A DNA stretch of 64,000 nucleotides from Burkholderia ambifaria (lineage in GTDB: Bacteria > Pseudomonadota > Gammaproteobacteria > Burkholderiales > Burkholderiaceae): the NCBI RefSeq assembly GCF_001443045.1, contig NZ_LKPJ01000012.1:133315-197314 (forward strand). The letters are read 5' to 3'. Under the pieces are notes generated by a model that saw only the letters and a program-made list of their open reading frames with translations, was not told where the DNA came from and ran no database searches. This document shows, piece by piece, positions 25,687 to 33,278 of this stretch (position 1 is the stretch's first letter; every line of letters begins with the position of its first letter). Made by a program: the position numbers and the translations under genes.

Positions 25687-25861
25687 CGGTTCGCCGCAAC
25701 GAATGGGCGACGCCGCGCGCGCATCTCGGGCTTCCGTATGCGCCGAACCCGAACGCGCGCCCGGCGTGAGCATCGGCCGCTTCGATCTGCCGGCAGCCGC
25801 ACGCACATTCACGCGGCAGCGTGCGTGGTGCGCCGGTCGACGCTCGCGCGAATGCCGCGCA

Positions 25862-26074
25862 TCACCGCCCGATCGGCAGCCCCGTCGGTTCGATCCACCC
25901 GAGCCGGTACGCGATCAGCAGCGACAGGAACAGCGTGATCGACAATCCGACGCGCGCCGCCAGCGACCATGCCATCCGCTTGCTCCCGCCGCGGTCGTGA
26001 TTCATGAAATACAACGCGAAAACCAGGCTTCCGATAATCATCACGAAAGCCGCCGAAACCAGCGCAATCTTCAT
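25862..26074 (-). CDS. DUF2909-like twin-transmembrane protein
   Basis: A 70-residue protein with two membrane helices (about 4-24 and 41-61) and a short basic loop with SKRMAWSLAARVGLS, ending GWIEPTGLPIGR. This matches the 'twin transmembrane protein' DUF2909 family, small proteins often near cytochrome c oxidase genes. The start overlaps the upstream stop as ATGA (26071-26074), so it forms a two-gene operon with the 116-residue protein. It is convergent with the DUF2970 gene. Confidence 0.7.
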   Translation of the reverse strand: MKIALVSAAFVMIIGSLVFALYFMNHDRGGSKRMAWSLAARVGLSITLFLSLLIAYRLGWIEPTGLPIGR

Positions 26075-26421
26075 TGTTTGTGTTCCTCCAGACCCGAATC
26101 GGCCTTCAGCAGTTCGGCCAGCCCTTGCCGCTCGGCAGCGACGTCGGCGACGCCCGACGCCGGCCAGTCCAGCGCCACGCCATTACCCAGCGAATCGCGC
26201 ACGAGCGTCTGGTAACGCCGGTCGCTGATCCTGCCCTGCTCCATCGCTTCCGATATCTCATGCCGAAACGGTAGCGGAAAGCTCGCGTATCCGCGCGACA
26301 GCGCCGCATATTGCCGCGCGTCGATCTCTTTCGACGACGGCACGACGGCCCACACCACGACGGCCACGATGGCTGCGAAGGGAATCGCCGTGTAGCGAAG
26401 AACGAACTTGATCGGAGTCAT
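26071..26421 (-). CDS. Small membrane-anchored protein, 116 aa
   Basis: One N-terminal helix (about 10-28, AIPFAAIVAVVVWAVVP) followed by a soluble, charged domain of about 85 residues (EIDARQYAALSRGYASF and DRRYQTLVRDSLGNG). The long open frame continues upstream to 26745, but only the part from the ATG at 26421 is protein-like. I do not recognise a family. The operator-like palindrome at 26575 lies about 150 bases upstream in the right place to control it. Confidence 0.6.
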   Translation of the reverse strand: MTPIKFVLRYTAIPFAAIVAVVVWAVVPSSKEIDARQYAALSRGYASFPLPFRHEISEAMEQGRISDRRYQTLVRDSLGNGVALDWPASGVADVAAERQGLAELLKADSGLEEHKQ

Positions 26422-26574
26422 GAGGCGGATATCGAAGTAGCGGCGAAGTAGCGGCACACGCGGCCCGTGTGGAGCCGGAAGCAGGACAACCGGTCGCGCG
26501 GACGACGTAGCCGCCCGGACAAGCCGGGGCCGGCCGTGCCGGCCGACATTGTACTTAAAGCGACTAACAGAGCA

Positions 26575-26591
26575 TGATAATCTCGTTATCA
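26575..26591. promoter_or_regulatory. Palindromic operator candidate, right
   Basis: TGATAA-TCTCG-TTATCA has the same arms and 5-base centre as the site at 18014-18030. Both are preceded by CA (CATGATAA). It lies between the divergent 116-residue protein (starts 26421) and the right RHH gene (starts 26799). Confidence 0.6.
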
Positions 26592-26738
26592 CATTTTGCG
26601 GATGATGCGAGCACCCCGTGCCTTGGGCGGACGGACCGCGCGGCGTGACGCTCGCGGCCATGCCCGTGATCGACGACCGGTTCGCGTGACGCGAACGCCG
26701 GTGTTGAATCCGCGCGCACCGCAATGGCGCATTCGGAC

Positions 26739-26766
26739 ATGACACCGAAAGCGGATGGATTATAAT
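26739..26766 (+). promoter_or_regulatory. Promoter of right RHH gene
   Basis: ATGACA (26739-26744) and TATAAT (26761-26766) with a 16-base spacer form a strong sigma-70 promoter. The -10 lies inside the palindrome ATTATAAT (26759-26766), 32 bases before the ATG, as at the left copy. Confidence 0.6.
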
Positions 26767-26798
26767 TTGATTAACATATCGACCACCCCTGCCTCACG

Positions 26799-26984
26799 AT
26801 GGAAACGAAAACCGCCCGCCTGACCGTCCTGATCGACCCTGCCAAGAAAGAAGCGTTCGACATGCTCTGCGCGGAGCAGGATCTGACGCCGTCGCAAGTC
26901 GTGCGGCAGTTGATCCGCGAGTATCTCGACAAACACGGCGTCACGTACAAGACCAAGAGCGCGCTGGGCAAGCGGGTGAAGTAA
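26799..26984 (+). CDS. Ribbon-helix-helix (CopG-like) protein, right copy
   Basis: A 61-residue RHH protein, 55 of 61 residues the same as the copy at 16765. Differences are mostly conservative and near the C-terminus (LDKHGVTY for LEQHGVSY). The basic strand (KTARLTVLIDP) and helix B (TPSQVVRQLIREYL) are unchanged, so both should recognise the same DNA. It converges with the spermidine-synthase-like gene, 23 bases apart, mirroring the left module. Confidence 0.8.
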   Translation: METKTARLTVLIDPAKKEAFDMLCAEQDLTPSQVVRQLIREYLDKHGVTYKTKSALGKRVK

Positions 26985-27007
26985 GCGCGGTCGAACCGAC
27001 GGCGCCG

Positions 27008-27844
27008 TCACGCGCAGATTTCCCATCGGGCATGTTCACGCGCGCGCCAGACGAGCCGTTCGGGATCAATGCATTCCCCTGCCTTCATGCGCCGGGCGGT
27101 GGCCGACAGCTTGAGCTCGCCGGCCGATCCGAACCCCAGTGCGCGCTCGAGCAGGATCCGCAGCGACGGCAGCGGATTGCCGTTCTTCCAGGCGAACGCG
27201 ATGAAGTTGTTGTCGTCGCCGCACGGCACCAGTGCGTATGAATCGTCGAACACCGTGCGCAGTTGCTCGAGATGCCGCGGCAACGCCGGATCGTCGTCCA
27301 TGAAATTGATCGCGAGCACGCCCGTTTCGCTCAACCGTGCACGGCACGCATCGAGAAAGGCGGTGCCCGTGCAGCGGCCCCGCATGCCGTCGGCGACGAA
27401 CGCGTCGTGCAGGATCACGTCCGCCCGAACCTCCGGCCTTGCCACGTAGTCGGCGCCGTCCGCGCAGACCACCGCGAAGCGCGCGTCGTCTTGCGGAATC
27501 CTGAACACGTCGCGCAGCGCGATCACCTCCGGGTTGATCTCGACCGCGTCGATCGCCGCGCCGGGCAGTTGCCGATAGCAGTATTTCGCGAGCGATCCGC
27601 CGCCGAGCCCGATCATGCAGATGCGCGCGGGCACCGGCTGCAGCAGCAGGAAACCCATCATCACGCGCGTATAGCCAAGTTCGAGCCTGACCGGATCCTT
27701 CAGCGACATGAAGCTCTGCGTGCCGAAGTGGTCGAAGTGCAGCGACACCGCGTGTTTCGTCTCGAGCACGAACGGACGGCCGTCGTTCAACGGCATCGCC
27801 AGGAACCGCAGGAACGCGTCATAGGAAATTCGATCCTCGCTCAT
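27008..27844 (-). CDS. Spermidine-synthase-like protein
   Basis: A 278-residue protein with the spermidine synthase/methyltransferase Rossmann fold. The nucleotide-binding motif MIGLGGGSLAKYCY is at about 78-91, an acidic strand end AIDAVEINPEVI follows, then VVCADGADYVA and VILHDAFVADGM where the catalytic Asp of polyamine synthases lies. No separate N-terminal SpeE domain is obvious. Such stand-alone proteins may be methyltransferases or aminopropyl transferases; the substrate cannot be told. A degraded C-terminal copy is at 16554. Confidence 0.75.
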   Translation of the reverse strand: MSEDRISYDAFLRFLAMPLNDGRPFVLETKHAVSLHFDHFGTQSFMSLKDPVRLELGYTRVMMGFLLLQPVPARICMIGLGGGSLAKYCYRQLPGAAIDAVEINPEVIALRDVFRIPQDDARFAVVCADGADYVARPEVRADVILHDAFVADGMRGRCTGTAFLDACRARLSETGVLAINFMDDDPALPRHLEQLRTVFDDSYALVPCGDDNNFIAFAWKNGNPLPSLRILLERALGFGSAGELKLSATARRMKAGECIDPERLVWRAREHARWEICA

Positions 27845-27890
27845 GCTCGGCAGGCCCGGTTGATCGGAGAGTCGTTCGTACCGCGTGCGG

Positions 27891-28235
27891 TCATACCTTC
27901 TTCAGATAGCAGGCCTTCAGCATGAAGCCGCCCATGTCGGTCTTGCAATCGACTTCGTGATCGCCGCCGACGAGACGGATGCTCTTGACCTTGGTGCCCA
28001 TCTTCAGCGTGATCGACGAACCCTTCACGCGCAAGTCCTTGATCAGCACGACCGAATCGCCGTCCGACAGCACGTTGCCGTTCGCGTCCTTGACGACGTC
28101 GCCCGCCGGTTCGTCGCCCGCTTCGGCGCCGGCGCCGGCCGACCATTCATGACCGCAGTCCGCGCACACGTACAGCGTGCCGTCCGGGTAGGTGTTTTCC
28201 ATCGCGCATTGCGGGCAGGCGGGGGCGGCGTTCAT
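27891..28235 (-). CDS. yjdM: YjdM/PhnA-family zinc-ribbon protein
   Basis: A 114-residue protein with an N-terminal zinc ribbon (CPQC at about 7-10 and CADCGHEW at about 24-31) and a C-terminal PhnA domain (SDGDSVVLIKDLRVKG, then DCKTDMGGFMLKACYLKKV at the end). Once linked to phosphonate use in E. coli, its real role is unclear. The ATG at 28235 has GGAAG at good distance; an upstream ATG at 28247 is less well placed. Separate from the neighbouring genes. Confidence 0.87.
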   Translation of the reverse strand: MNAAPACPQCAMENTYPDGTLYVCADCGHEWSAGAGAEAGDEPAGDVVKDANGNVLSDGDSVVLIKDLRVKGSSITLKMGTKVKSIRLVGGDHEVDCKTDMGGFMLKACYLKKV

Positions 28236-28362
28236 TGCAGCTTCCATTCAGTGGGAGTTCGGGTCAATCGATAAAAAATGCCGGGCATGCAAGCGCGCGG
28301 CCCGGGCTGCGCGTGCCGCGCAGCCGTCGACAGACCGACGGGCCGCGCATCACGCACACAAC

Positions 28363-28403
28363 ATTATAATGCAATACACATAAACCGGCTGCCGTATTAT
28401 AAT
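28363..28403. promoter_or_regulatory. Paired ATTATAAT palindromes
   Basis: Two more copies of the 8-bp palindrome seen upstream of both RHH genes lie at 28363-28370 and 28396-28403, 33 bases apart (about three helical turns), between yjdM and the HPr-like gene. Each contains TATAAT and may be a -10 element. Confidence 0.45.
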
Positions 28404-28601
28404 CACCCACTTTCGATCATTCGCCGGACTTGATGGCGGTTTCACTGAGGATGTCGACATGTTCGAGATGAATGATGCCCCGGCGCCGGGCGCGCAATGC
28501 CCGGCGCCCTGTCGGGAAGCCGCATTCCGCGCACGCCCGCCGTGCTGCCGGCCGGCCATTGCACGCCGTTCCGGCAACTTTCCCCGAGGCTGATCCGCAT
28601 C

Positions 28602-28865
28602 GTGGCAACCGTTGTCTACGTTGAAATCGGCGCCGCGTGGAACCGCAGCCGCGCGATGACGTCGCGCGACGCGATCGTCGCGGCGGCACACCGCTTCGAA
28701 AGCGACATCCTGCTGCTCGCCAACGGGCTCAGCGGCAGCGCGAAGGACGCAACGGCCATCGCGGCGCTGCAGATGCATGGCGGCACGTCCGCGCAGGTGC
28801 TCGCCACCGGCCCCGACGAGGAAGCCGCGCTCCAGGCGCTGCTGCCTTTGCTCCAGGCGGGCTGA
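28602..28865 (+). CDS. HPr-like protein lacking the active-site histidine
   Basis: With the GTG start at 28602 this is an 87-residue protein, the size of the PTS phosphocarrier HPr. The second half follows HPr closely: AAAHRFESDILLLANG and a C-terminal ATGPDEEAALQALLPLL, both typical. The histidine loop (GLHARPAA in HPr) is replaced by NRSRAMTSRDA, so His15 is absent and phosphotransfer cannot occur by the usual route. Similar histidine-less relatives (e.g. Crh type) act as regulators. The open frame extends to 28497, but that part is not HPr-like. Confidence 0.6.
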   Translation: MATVVYVEIGAAWNRSRAMTSRDAIVAAAHRFESDILLLANGLSGSAKDATAIAALQMHGGTSAQVLATGPDEEAALQALLPLLQAG

Positions 28866-28930
28866 CACCGCGTCGCCCGATCCCACGGCCTCGTGCCGTT
28901 CACCCTGAATCACCACTCTCCGAGGAAGCG

Positions 28931-29152
28931 ATGAACGACAACGTCATGTCCAGCACCCCCAACCTGTCGGCCTCCGCAATCTGGGCGCTCGAGCGTCTCG
29001 CCGATGTGCGCTACGGTCGCGATGCGCCGGCGCTCGGCTGGTCGGTCGCGCAGGAACTCGTCGGCGCGGGCTTCGTCAGCCATGCCACGAATGGCCGCTC
29101 CGGCGCGTCGATCACCGCGCACGGGCGCAACTTCCTGAAGAGCCGGAAGTAG
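28931..29152 (+). CDS. Hypothetical protein, 73 aa
   Basis: A small soluble protein starting MNDNVMSSTPNLSASAIWAL, with a strong ribosome-binding site (CGAGGAAG) just before the ATG. The second half (GFVSHATNGRSGASITAHGR) resembles a winged-helix wing, so a small DNA-binding role is possible. Not recognised. It follows the HPr-like gene by 65 bases in the same direction. Confidence 0.55.
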   Translation: MNDNVMSSTPNLSASAIWALERLADVRYGRDAPALGWSVAQELVGAGFVSHATNGRSGASITAHGRNFLKSRK

Positions 29153-29492
29153 GCATCGCCGGCACGGGCGCGATGCCGCTTCATGCGAAGCGCGCGAGCG
29201 CGCCCATGTTCTCCGGGAAGAAGCTCGCCAACAGTCCGCCGCGCGTGACTTCCGAAACACGCTGCCGCCGAATGCCCCGCATTCGTTGAGCGCCCGGCGC
29301 CACGCTCAGGCCGCGAGGTCGTCATGCGGTCGCTCGGCCGTGCCTGCGCCGTCGGACGTTCACGGCGATCATCCACTCGCACGCGATCGCAATCCCCGAG
29401 GTACACGGGGATTTGCGGCCGCGCCGGGTTTTCCGCGGTATCGTACGGGGCCCGAGGGCGGCGCACGGCGCCGCCCTCGCCTTCCTTTCCCC
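29153..29492. other. Intergenic, one possible remnant
   Basis: No complete gene. On the minus strand near 29181-29268 a frame ends with EVTRGGLLASFFPENMGAL, which looks like the last residues of a lost protein. It supports the view that this region has suffered deletions. Confidence 0.3.
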
Positions 29493-30059
29493 ATGGAACG
29501 CCCGATGACATCCAGCGCCCTGCCGCCCGTCACGTCCCCGCCCGTGCTCGACACCCCTCGCCTGATCCTCGCAGGCCATCCGCTCGGCGACTTCGACGCG
29601 CTCGCCGCGATGTGGGCCGAGCCGGACGTCGTCGCGCACATCTTCAACGGCAAGCCGTCGGCGCCGCGCGACTCGTGGATGCGGCTGCTCGCGTATCGCG
29701 GGCTGTGGCCGCTGCTCGGCTACGGCTATTGGGCAATTCGCGAGAAGGCATCGGGCCGCTACGTCGGCGATCTCGGCTTCGCCGACTTCCACCGCGCGGT
29801 CGAGCCGTCGATTCGCGGCGTGCCGGAAGCCGGCTGGGCGCTCGCGAGCTGGGCGCACGGCAAGGGCTATGCGACCGAAGCGCTGTCGCATGCGCTCGGC
29901 TGGCTCGATGCACAGAACCGGTTCGAACGCAGCGTGTGCCTGATCGCACCGACCAACGTCGCGTCGATCCGCGTCGCGGAGAAGGCCGGGTATGCCGATC
30001 CGGTGCGGATCCGCTTCAACGACGCCGATTCGCTGCTGTTTTCGCGCGTGTGCCGATAA
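29493..30059 (+). CDS. GNAT-family N-acetyltransferase (RimJ/RimL type)
   Basis: A 188-residue acetyltransferase of the RimJ/L-like group: start LDTPRLILAGHPLGDFDALA, core GYWAIREKASGRYVGDLGF, the acetyl-CoA loop around LASWAHGKGYATEAL (Q/RxxGxG/A form), and the C-terminal NVASIRVAEKAGY signature. Substrate unknown; it may modify a protein N-terminus or a small amine. Two ATG codons at 29493 and 29505 are possible; the second has GGAACG before it. Stands alone. Confidence 0.85.
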   Translation: MERPMTSSALPPVTSPPVLDTPRLILAGHPLGDFDALAAMWAEPDVVAHIFNGKPSAPRDSWMRLLAYRGLWPLLGYGYWAIREKASGRYVGDLGFADFHRAVEPSIRGVPEAGWALASWAHGKGYATEALSHALGWLDAQNRFERSVCLIAPTNVASIRVAEKAGYADPVRIRFNDADSLLFSRVCR

Positions 30060-30092
30060 GCGCGATACCGCGCTCCGGCAGTGGCGCCGCGG

Positions 30093-30836
30093 CTAGCGTG
30101 CGCGGGTCGTCTCTCCTTGAGGAGGCGGCGTCGCACCGACCGTAGCTGCCCCTGCCGCCGCGCCGGCCGTCTGCCATCCGCCGCCCAGCGCGTTGCACCG
30201 CGCGACGAGATCGGTCGTCGTCTGCAACGCACCCTGCACCGCCTGCTGCCCCTCCGACCATTGCTGCTCGGCGTCGAGCACGTCGATGAACGGTGACAGC
30301 CCCTTCCGGTAACGATCGCGCGCGAGTTCCAGCGCACCCTGCTCGGCCTTCACCGCGTCATCGAGCGCGGCCGCGCGCGTCTGGTCGGTGCGGTAGACGG
30401 CCAGCGCGTTGCCGTCGGTATTTGCGTATTCGGCGCTTGCCTGGTCGCGCGTCGCGAGCCACCACGCGAGTCCTGCGGTCACCAGCACGAACACCACCGC
30501 GCCGACGATGATCAACGGTTTCCTGCCGGGCCACCAGCGTTCGCGCTTGCCTTTTCCGTTGTCGCCGTCGCCATCGCCGCCGGTGCGGCCGCCGCGATCG
30601 TCGTGCGGATGGCCGTCGCCTCCGCCGCCGCCCGGCGCGTCCGTGTCGAGTTCACCGTGGCGACCCTCTCCGGTGTGCCCACGGTTGCCGCCGTTGCCAC
30701 CGTTGCCGCGCGGTAGACGAATTCCGGGAGCGGCGAACTCCGTCGTCAACGGATGACGCGGAGCGTGAAAGCCGATGCATGGTCGACACGGCGCGAACAG
30801 CGCGGTACGGGGCTCGCATTCTGCAAGCGGGTTCAT
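30093..30836 (-). pseudogene. HlyD::NodT chimera left by a deletion in an efflux operon
   Basis: The N-terminal half has a Gly/Asp-rich cytoplasmic tail and the signal-anchor of an EmrA/HlyD-type membrane fusion protein (GRKPLIIVGAVVFVLVTAGL, then a truncated TDxAYVDG-like start, EYANTDGNA). It then runs without break into the C-terminal end of a NodT/OprM-type outer-membrane factor (LAVYRTDQTRAAALDDAV, ELARDRYRKGLSPFIDVLDA, TTTDLVARCNALGGGW). In related operons the order is HlyD, DHA2-type MFS, NodT. One in-frame deletion therefore removed most of HlyD, the whole pump and most of NodT. A 247-residue open frame survives but cannot make a working efflux system. Confidence 0.75.
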
Positions 30837-31034
30837 ACATCGGCGTCGAGCGATGTGCGTTACCGCAACGCGTACGTGTCCGTGTCATGGGCGGAAGCGC
30901 GACTGACCGTTAGTTGCGATTTTGATGTTGCACCGAAATCCGGAATGCCGGCCGGGAATACTCGCGCCGCCTGCGCGAGCACAGCCGCCGCAACGTAACC
31001 GACGGCAGCGCGCAAACCGCGTCATGCCCTGCGC

Positions 31035-31259
31035 TCACTGCGTCGCGCCGTGCGCCTTCTGCCAGCGCTCCATCAGCGCGATCTCGTCGCGCTGCGCGGC
31101 TACGATCCGGCTCGTGAGCTTGCGTAGCGCCGGGTCCTTTCCGTATGTCAGCTCGACCTGCGCCATGTCGATCGCGCCCTGGTGGTGGTGCGCCATGTGC
31201 GACACGAAATCGCGATCGGCGTCGCCCGTGTAGCGCGCGCCCTCCATCGCGTCCATCAT
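31035..31259 (-). pseudogene. DUF305 protein, C-terminal fragment
   Basis: The last 74 residues of a DUF305 (four-helix, often metal-related, periplasmic) protein: ADRDFVSHMAHHHQGAIDMA holds the typical HMxxHHxGAxxMA motif. The signal peptide and first helices expected in this family are missing; the upstream sequence switches directly to cytochrome oxidase subunit I coding on the other strand at about 31262. Probably non-functional. Confidence 0.6.
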
Positions 31260-31267
31260 CCTGCGCT

Positions 31268-31635
31268 CTGGATGTTCGCGCACCCGTGGGTGTACGTGGT
31301 CGTGCTGCTCGCGATGGGCATCGCGTCGGACGCGCTGCCAACCTTCTGCCGCCGGCCACTCGTCGCATACGAGGCCGTCGCGGTATCGACGGTGGCGATC
31401 GGCTTCGAGGTATGGGCACCTCATGTTCGCGACCGGCATCGAGCCGCTCGCGCTCGCGTTCTTCCGCGCGGCGAGCATGCCGACCTCGATCCCGAGCGCG
31501 GTCGCGATGTTCGCATGGCTCTCGACGATCTGGACCGGCCACCCGGTGTTCCGCACACCGTTCCTGTATTTCGCGGGCTTCGTACTGATGTTCGTGATCG
31601 GCGGTGTGTCCGGCGTGATGACGGCCGCCGAACCG
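31268..31635 (+). pseudogene. Cytochrome c oxidase subunit I, internal fragment
   Basis: Reads LWMFAHPWVYVVVLLAMG, the helix VI region of CtaD (its canonical form has the Cu-B His in GHPWVY). After a two-base deletion near 31418 it reads HLMFATGIEPLALAFFRAAS and TPFLYFAGFVLMFVIGGVSG in another frame, all conserved CtaD segments. Only about 120 of 530 residues remain, bounded by the DUF305 fragment and a cytochrome c fragment. Confidence 0.75.
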
Positions 31636-31649
31636 CGCCCGCAAGGCGG

Positions 31650-31982
31650 CCAGCAGGCGCCGGGGCCTGCGTGTATGCGGGATTCTGTGCGCGCTGCCAC
31701 AGCGCGGACGGCGCCGGTGTGCGTGATCACGGGCCGGCGCTCGCAGGCAATTCGGTCGTGCTCGCGGCCGATCCGACGAGCGCGATCCGAATCGTCGTCG
31801 AAGGTGCGCGGCCGGCGCCCGGCACGCACGGCCCCGTGCAGCGGATGCCGGCGATGCGCGGCGCGCTCACGAGCAGCGAGATCGCGGCGGTCGTCAGCTA
31901 TGTGCGCGGCGCGTGGGAGAATCGCGCCGCGCCGGTGTCGGAGCAGGATGTGAGAAGGTTGCGCGCGGCGATACATCACTGA
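31650..31982 (+). pseudogene. Cytochrome c, C-terminal domain fragment
   Basis: A single c-type heme domain: CARCHSADG gives the CxxCH heme site, ALTSSEIAAVVSYVRGAW is the usual last helix, and QRMPAM holds the axial Met. This resembles the last heme domain of membrane dehydrogenase cytochrome subunits. It has no start or signal peptide of its own and is joined to the CtaD fragment by a deletion. Confidence 0.65.
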
Positions 31983-32141
31983 GCAGCCGGAACCCCGCTT
32001 TCGAACGGGCTGCGGCATGCACGACGCGCACCGCGCGCACCACGTACGGCACGCGAAGTCGCAACGCTCGTGCGCAGCGTGCCCGACGCATCGCATTGCA
32101 ACGCGCGGCGCGAGCCTTGCCGGCCACCCGCCAGCGCCCGC

Positions 32142-33278
32142 TCAGAACATGTGCCGGATCCCCGCCATCACGCCCACCTGGTTCTGCCCCGGCGCGGGTG
32201 TCGTGCCGCCACCGCCGGCGCTGACCGTGAACGCTGCATGCGCGCTGTTCGCGAGATACGCGCCCTGCAGGTACACGGCCGTCTGCTTCGACAGGAAGTA
32301 GGTGCCGCGCAGCGCGCCGAGCATCGCGCGCGCGTCCTGGCCGGACACGTTCACGTGATAGACGCCGCCATCGACGAGAAAGGCCGGCGTCACGTAGTAG
32401 TTCGCGGTGAGGTAATAGATGTTCGAGTGCAGGTTCGGGCCGCCCGATGCACTCGTGTCGACCCAGCGGCCGATCCAGCCGCCGCCGAACCGCATGCCGA
32501 ACGCATTGACGTAGCCGTTGACCTGCGCGCGGTCGTCGCGGTCGCCGTTCGCCGCAAGCGACACGGGCTTCACGCCGTCGAAGAAGTTCGCGGCCGCGGT
32601 CACGCCGCCGCCGCGCTGCTCCTCGTACGACGCAGCCATGCCGAACGACGTCGAGTCGTACTTGAGCAGCGCCGACCACAGGCGGCACGTGGTCATGTCG
32701 CCGGGCATCGGGCCCGCGCAGGTGCCCTGCCCCGGCGAGTTGCCGGTGCCGGCCGAATCGCGGCCGAACGAATACATCGCGCCGGCCGTCAGGCCGCCGA
32801 ACTTGCCGCGCCAGGCGACGGCGTTGTCCGCGCGGCCGTTCGGAATGTACGCATCGAGCGACGGCAGCCCGTAGATGTTCGGGCCGAGCAGGTCCGAGTC
32901 GAGCACCGCGTAGTACGTCATCGTGTACTGGCGGCCGAACGACAGCGTGCCGTACGGGCTTTCGATCCCCACCCAGCTTTGCCGGCCGAACAGGCGGCCG
33001 CCCTGCCCCATCGTGCCGTTGCCGACGTTGAAGCCGCTTTCGAGCGCGAACACGGCCTTGTAGCCGCCGCCCAGATCCTCCGAACCGCGCAGCCCCCAGC
33101 GCGACGGCAGCTCGCCGGTGATCGACGGCATCCGCACGATGCCCTTGCCCTGGGCGTTCGCATGCGACACGTATTCGACGCCCGTATCGAGCACGCCGTA
33201 CAACGTTACGCTGCCTTGTGCAAAACCGGTCGTCGCGAATCCGAGCAAAGCTCCGCCAACGAGATGCTGAAATCTCAT
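32142..33278 (-). CDS. Gram-negative porin (Burkholderia trimeric porin type)
   Basis: A 378-residue outer-membrane protein: short signal peptide (about 1-20, cut after FATTGFA), then the family start QGSVTLYGVLDTGVEYVSHA, the strand ALESGFNVGNGTMGQGGRLF, and a C-terminal strand ending in Phe (VGVMAGIRHMF), required for BAM assembly. Forms a 16-strand general diffusion pore. It lies beside the benzoate genes but faces away from their LysR regulator, with a 520-base gap that holds both promoters. Confidence 0.9.
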   Translation of the reverse strand: MRFQHLVGGALLGFATTGFAQGSVTLYGVLDTGVEYVSHANAQGKGIVRMPSITGELPSRWGLRGSEDLGGGYKAVFALESGFNVGNGTMGQGGRLFGRQSWVGIESPYGTLSFGRQYTMTYYAVLDSDLLGPNIYGLPSLDAYIPNGRADNAVAWRGKFGGLTAGAMYSFGRDSAGTGNSPGQGTCAGPMPGDMTTCRLWSALLKYDSTSFGMAASYEEQRGGGVTAAANFFDGVKPVSLAANGDRDDRAQVNGYVNAFGMRFGGGWIGRWVDTSASGGPNLHSNIYYLTANYYVTPAFLVDGGVYHVNVSGQDARAMLGALRGTYFLSKQTAVYLQGAYLANSAHAAFTVSAGGGGTTPAPGQNQVGVMAGIRHMF

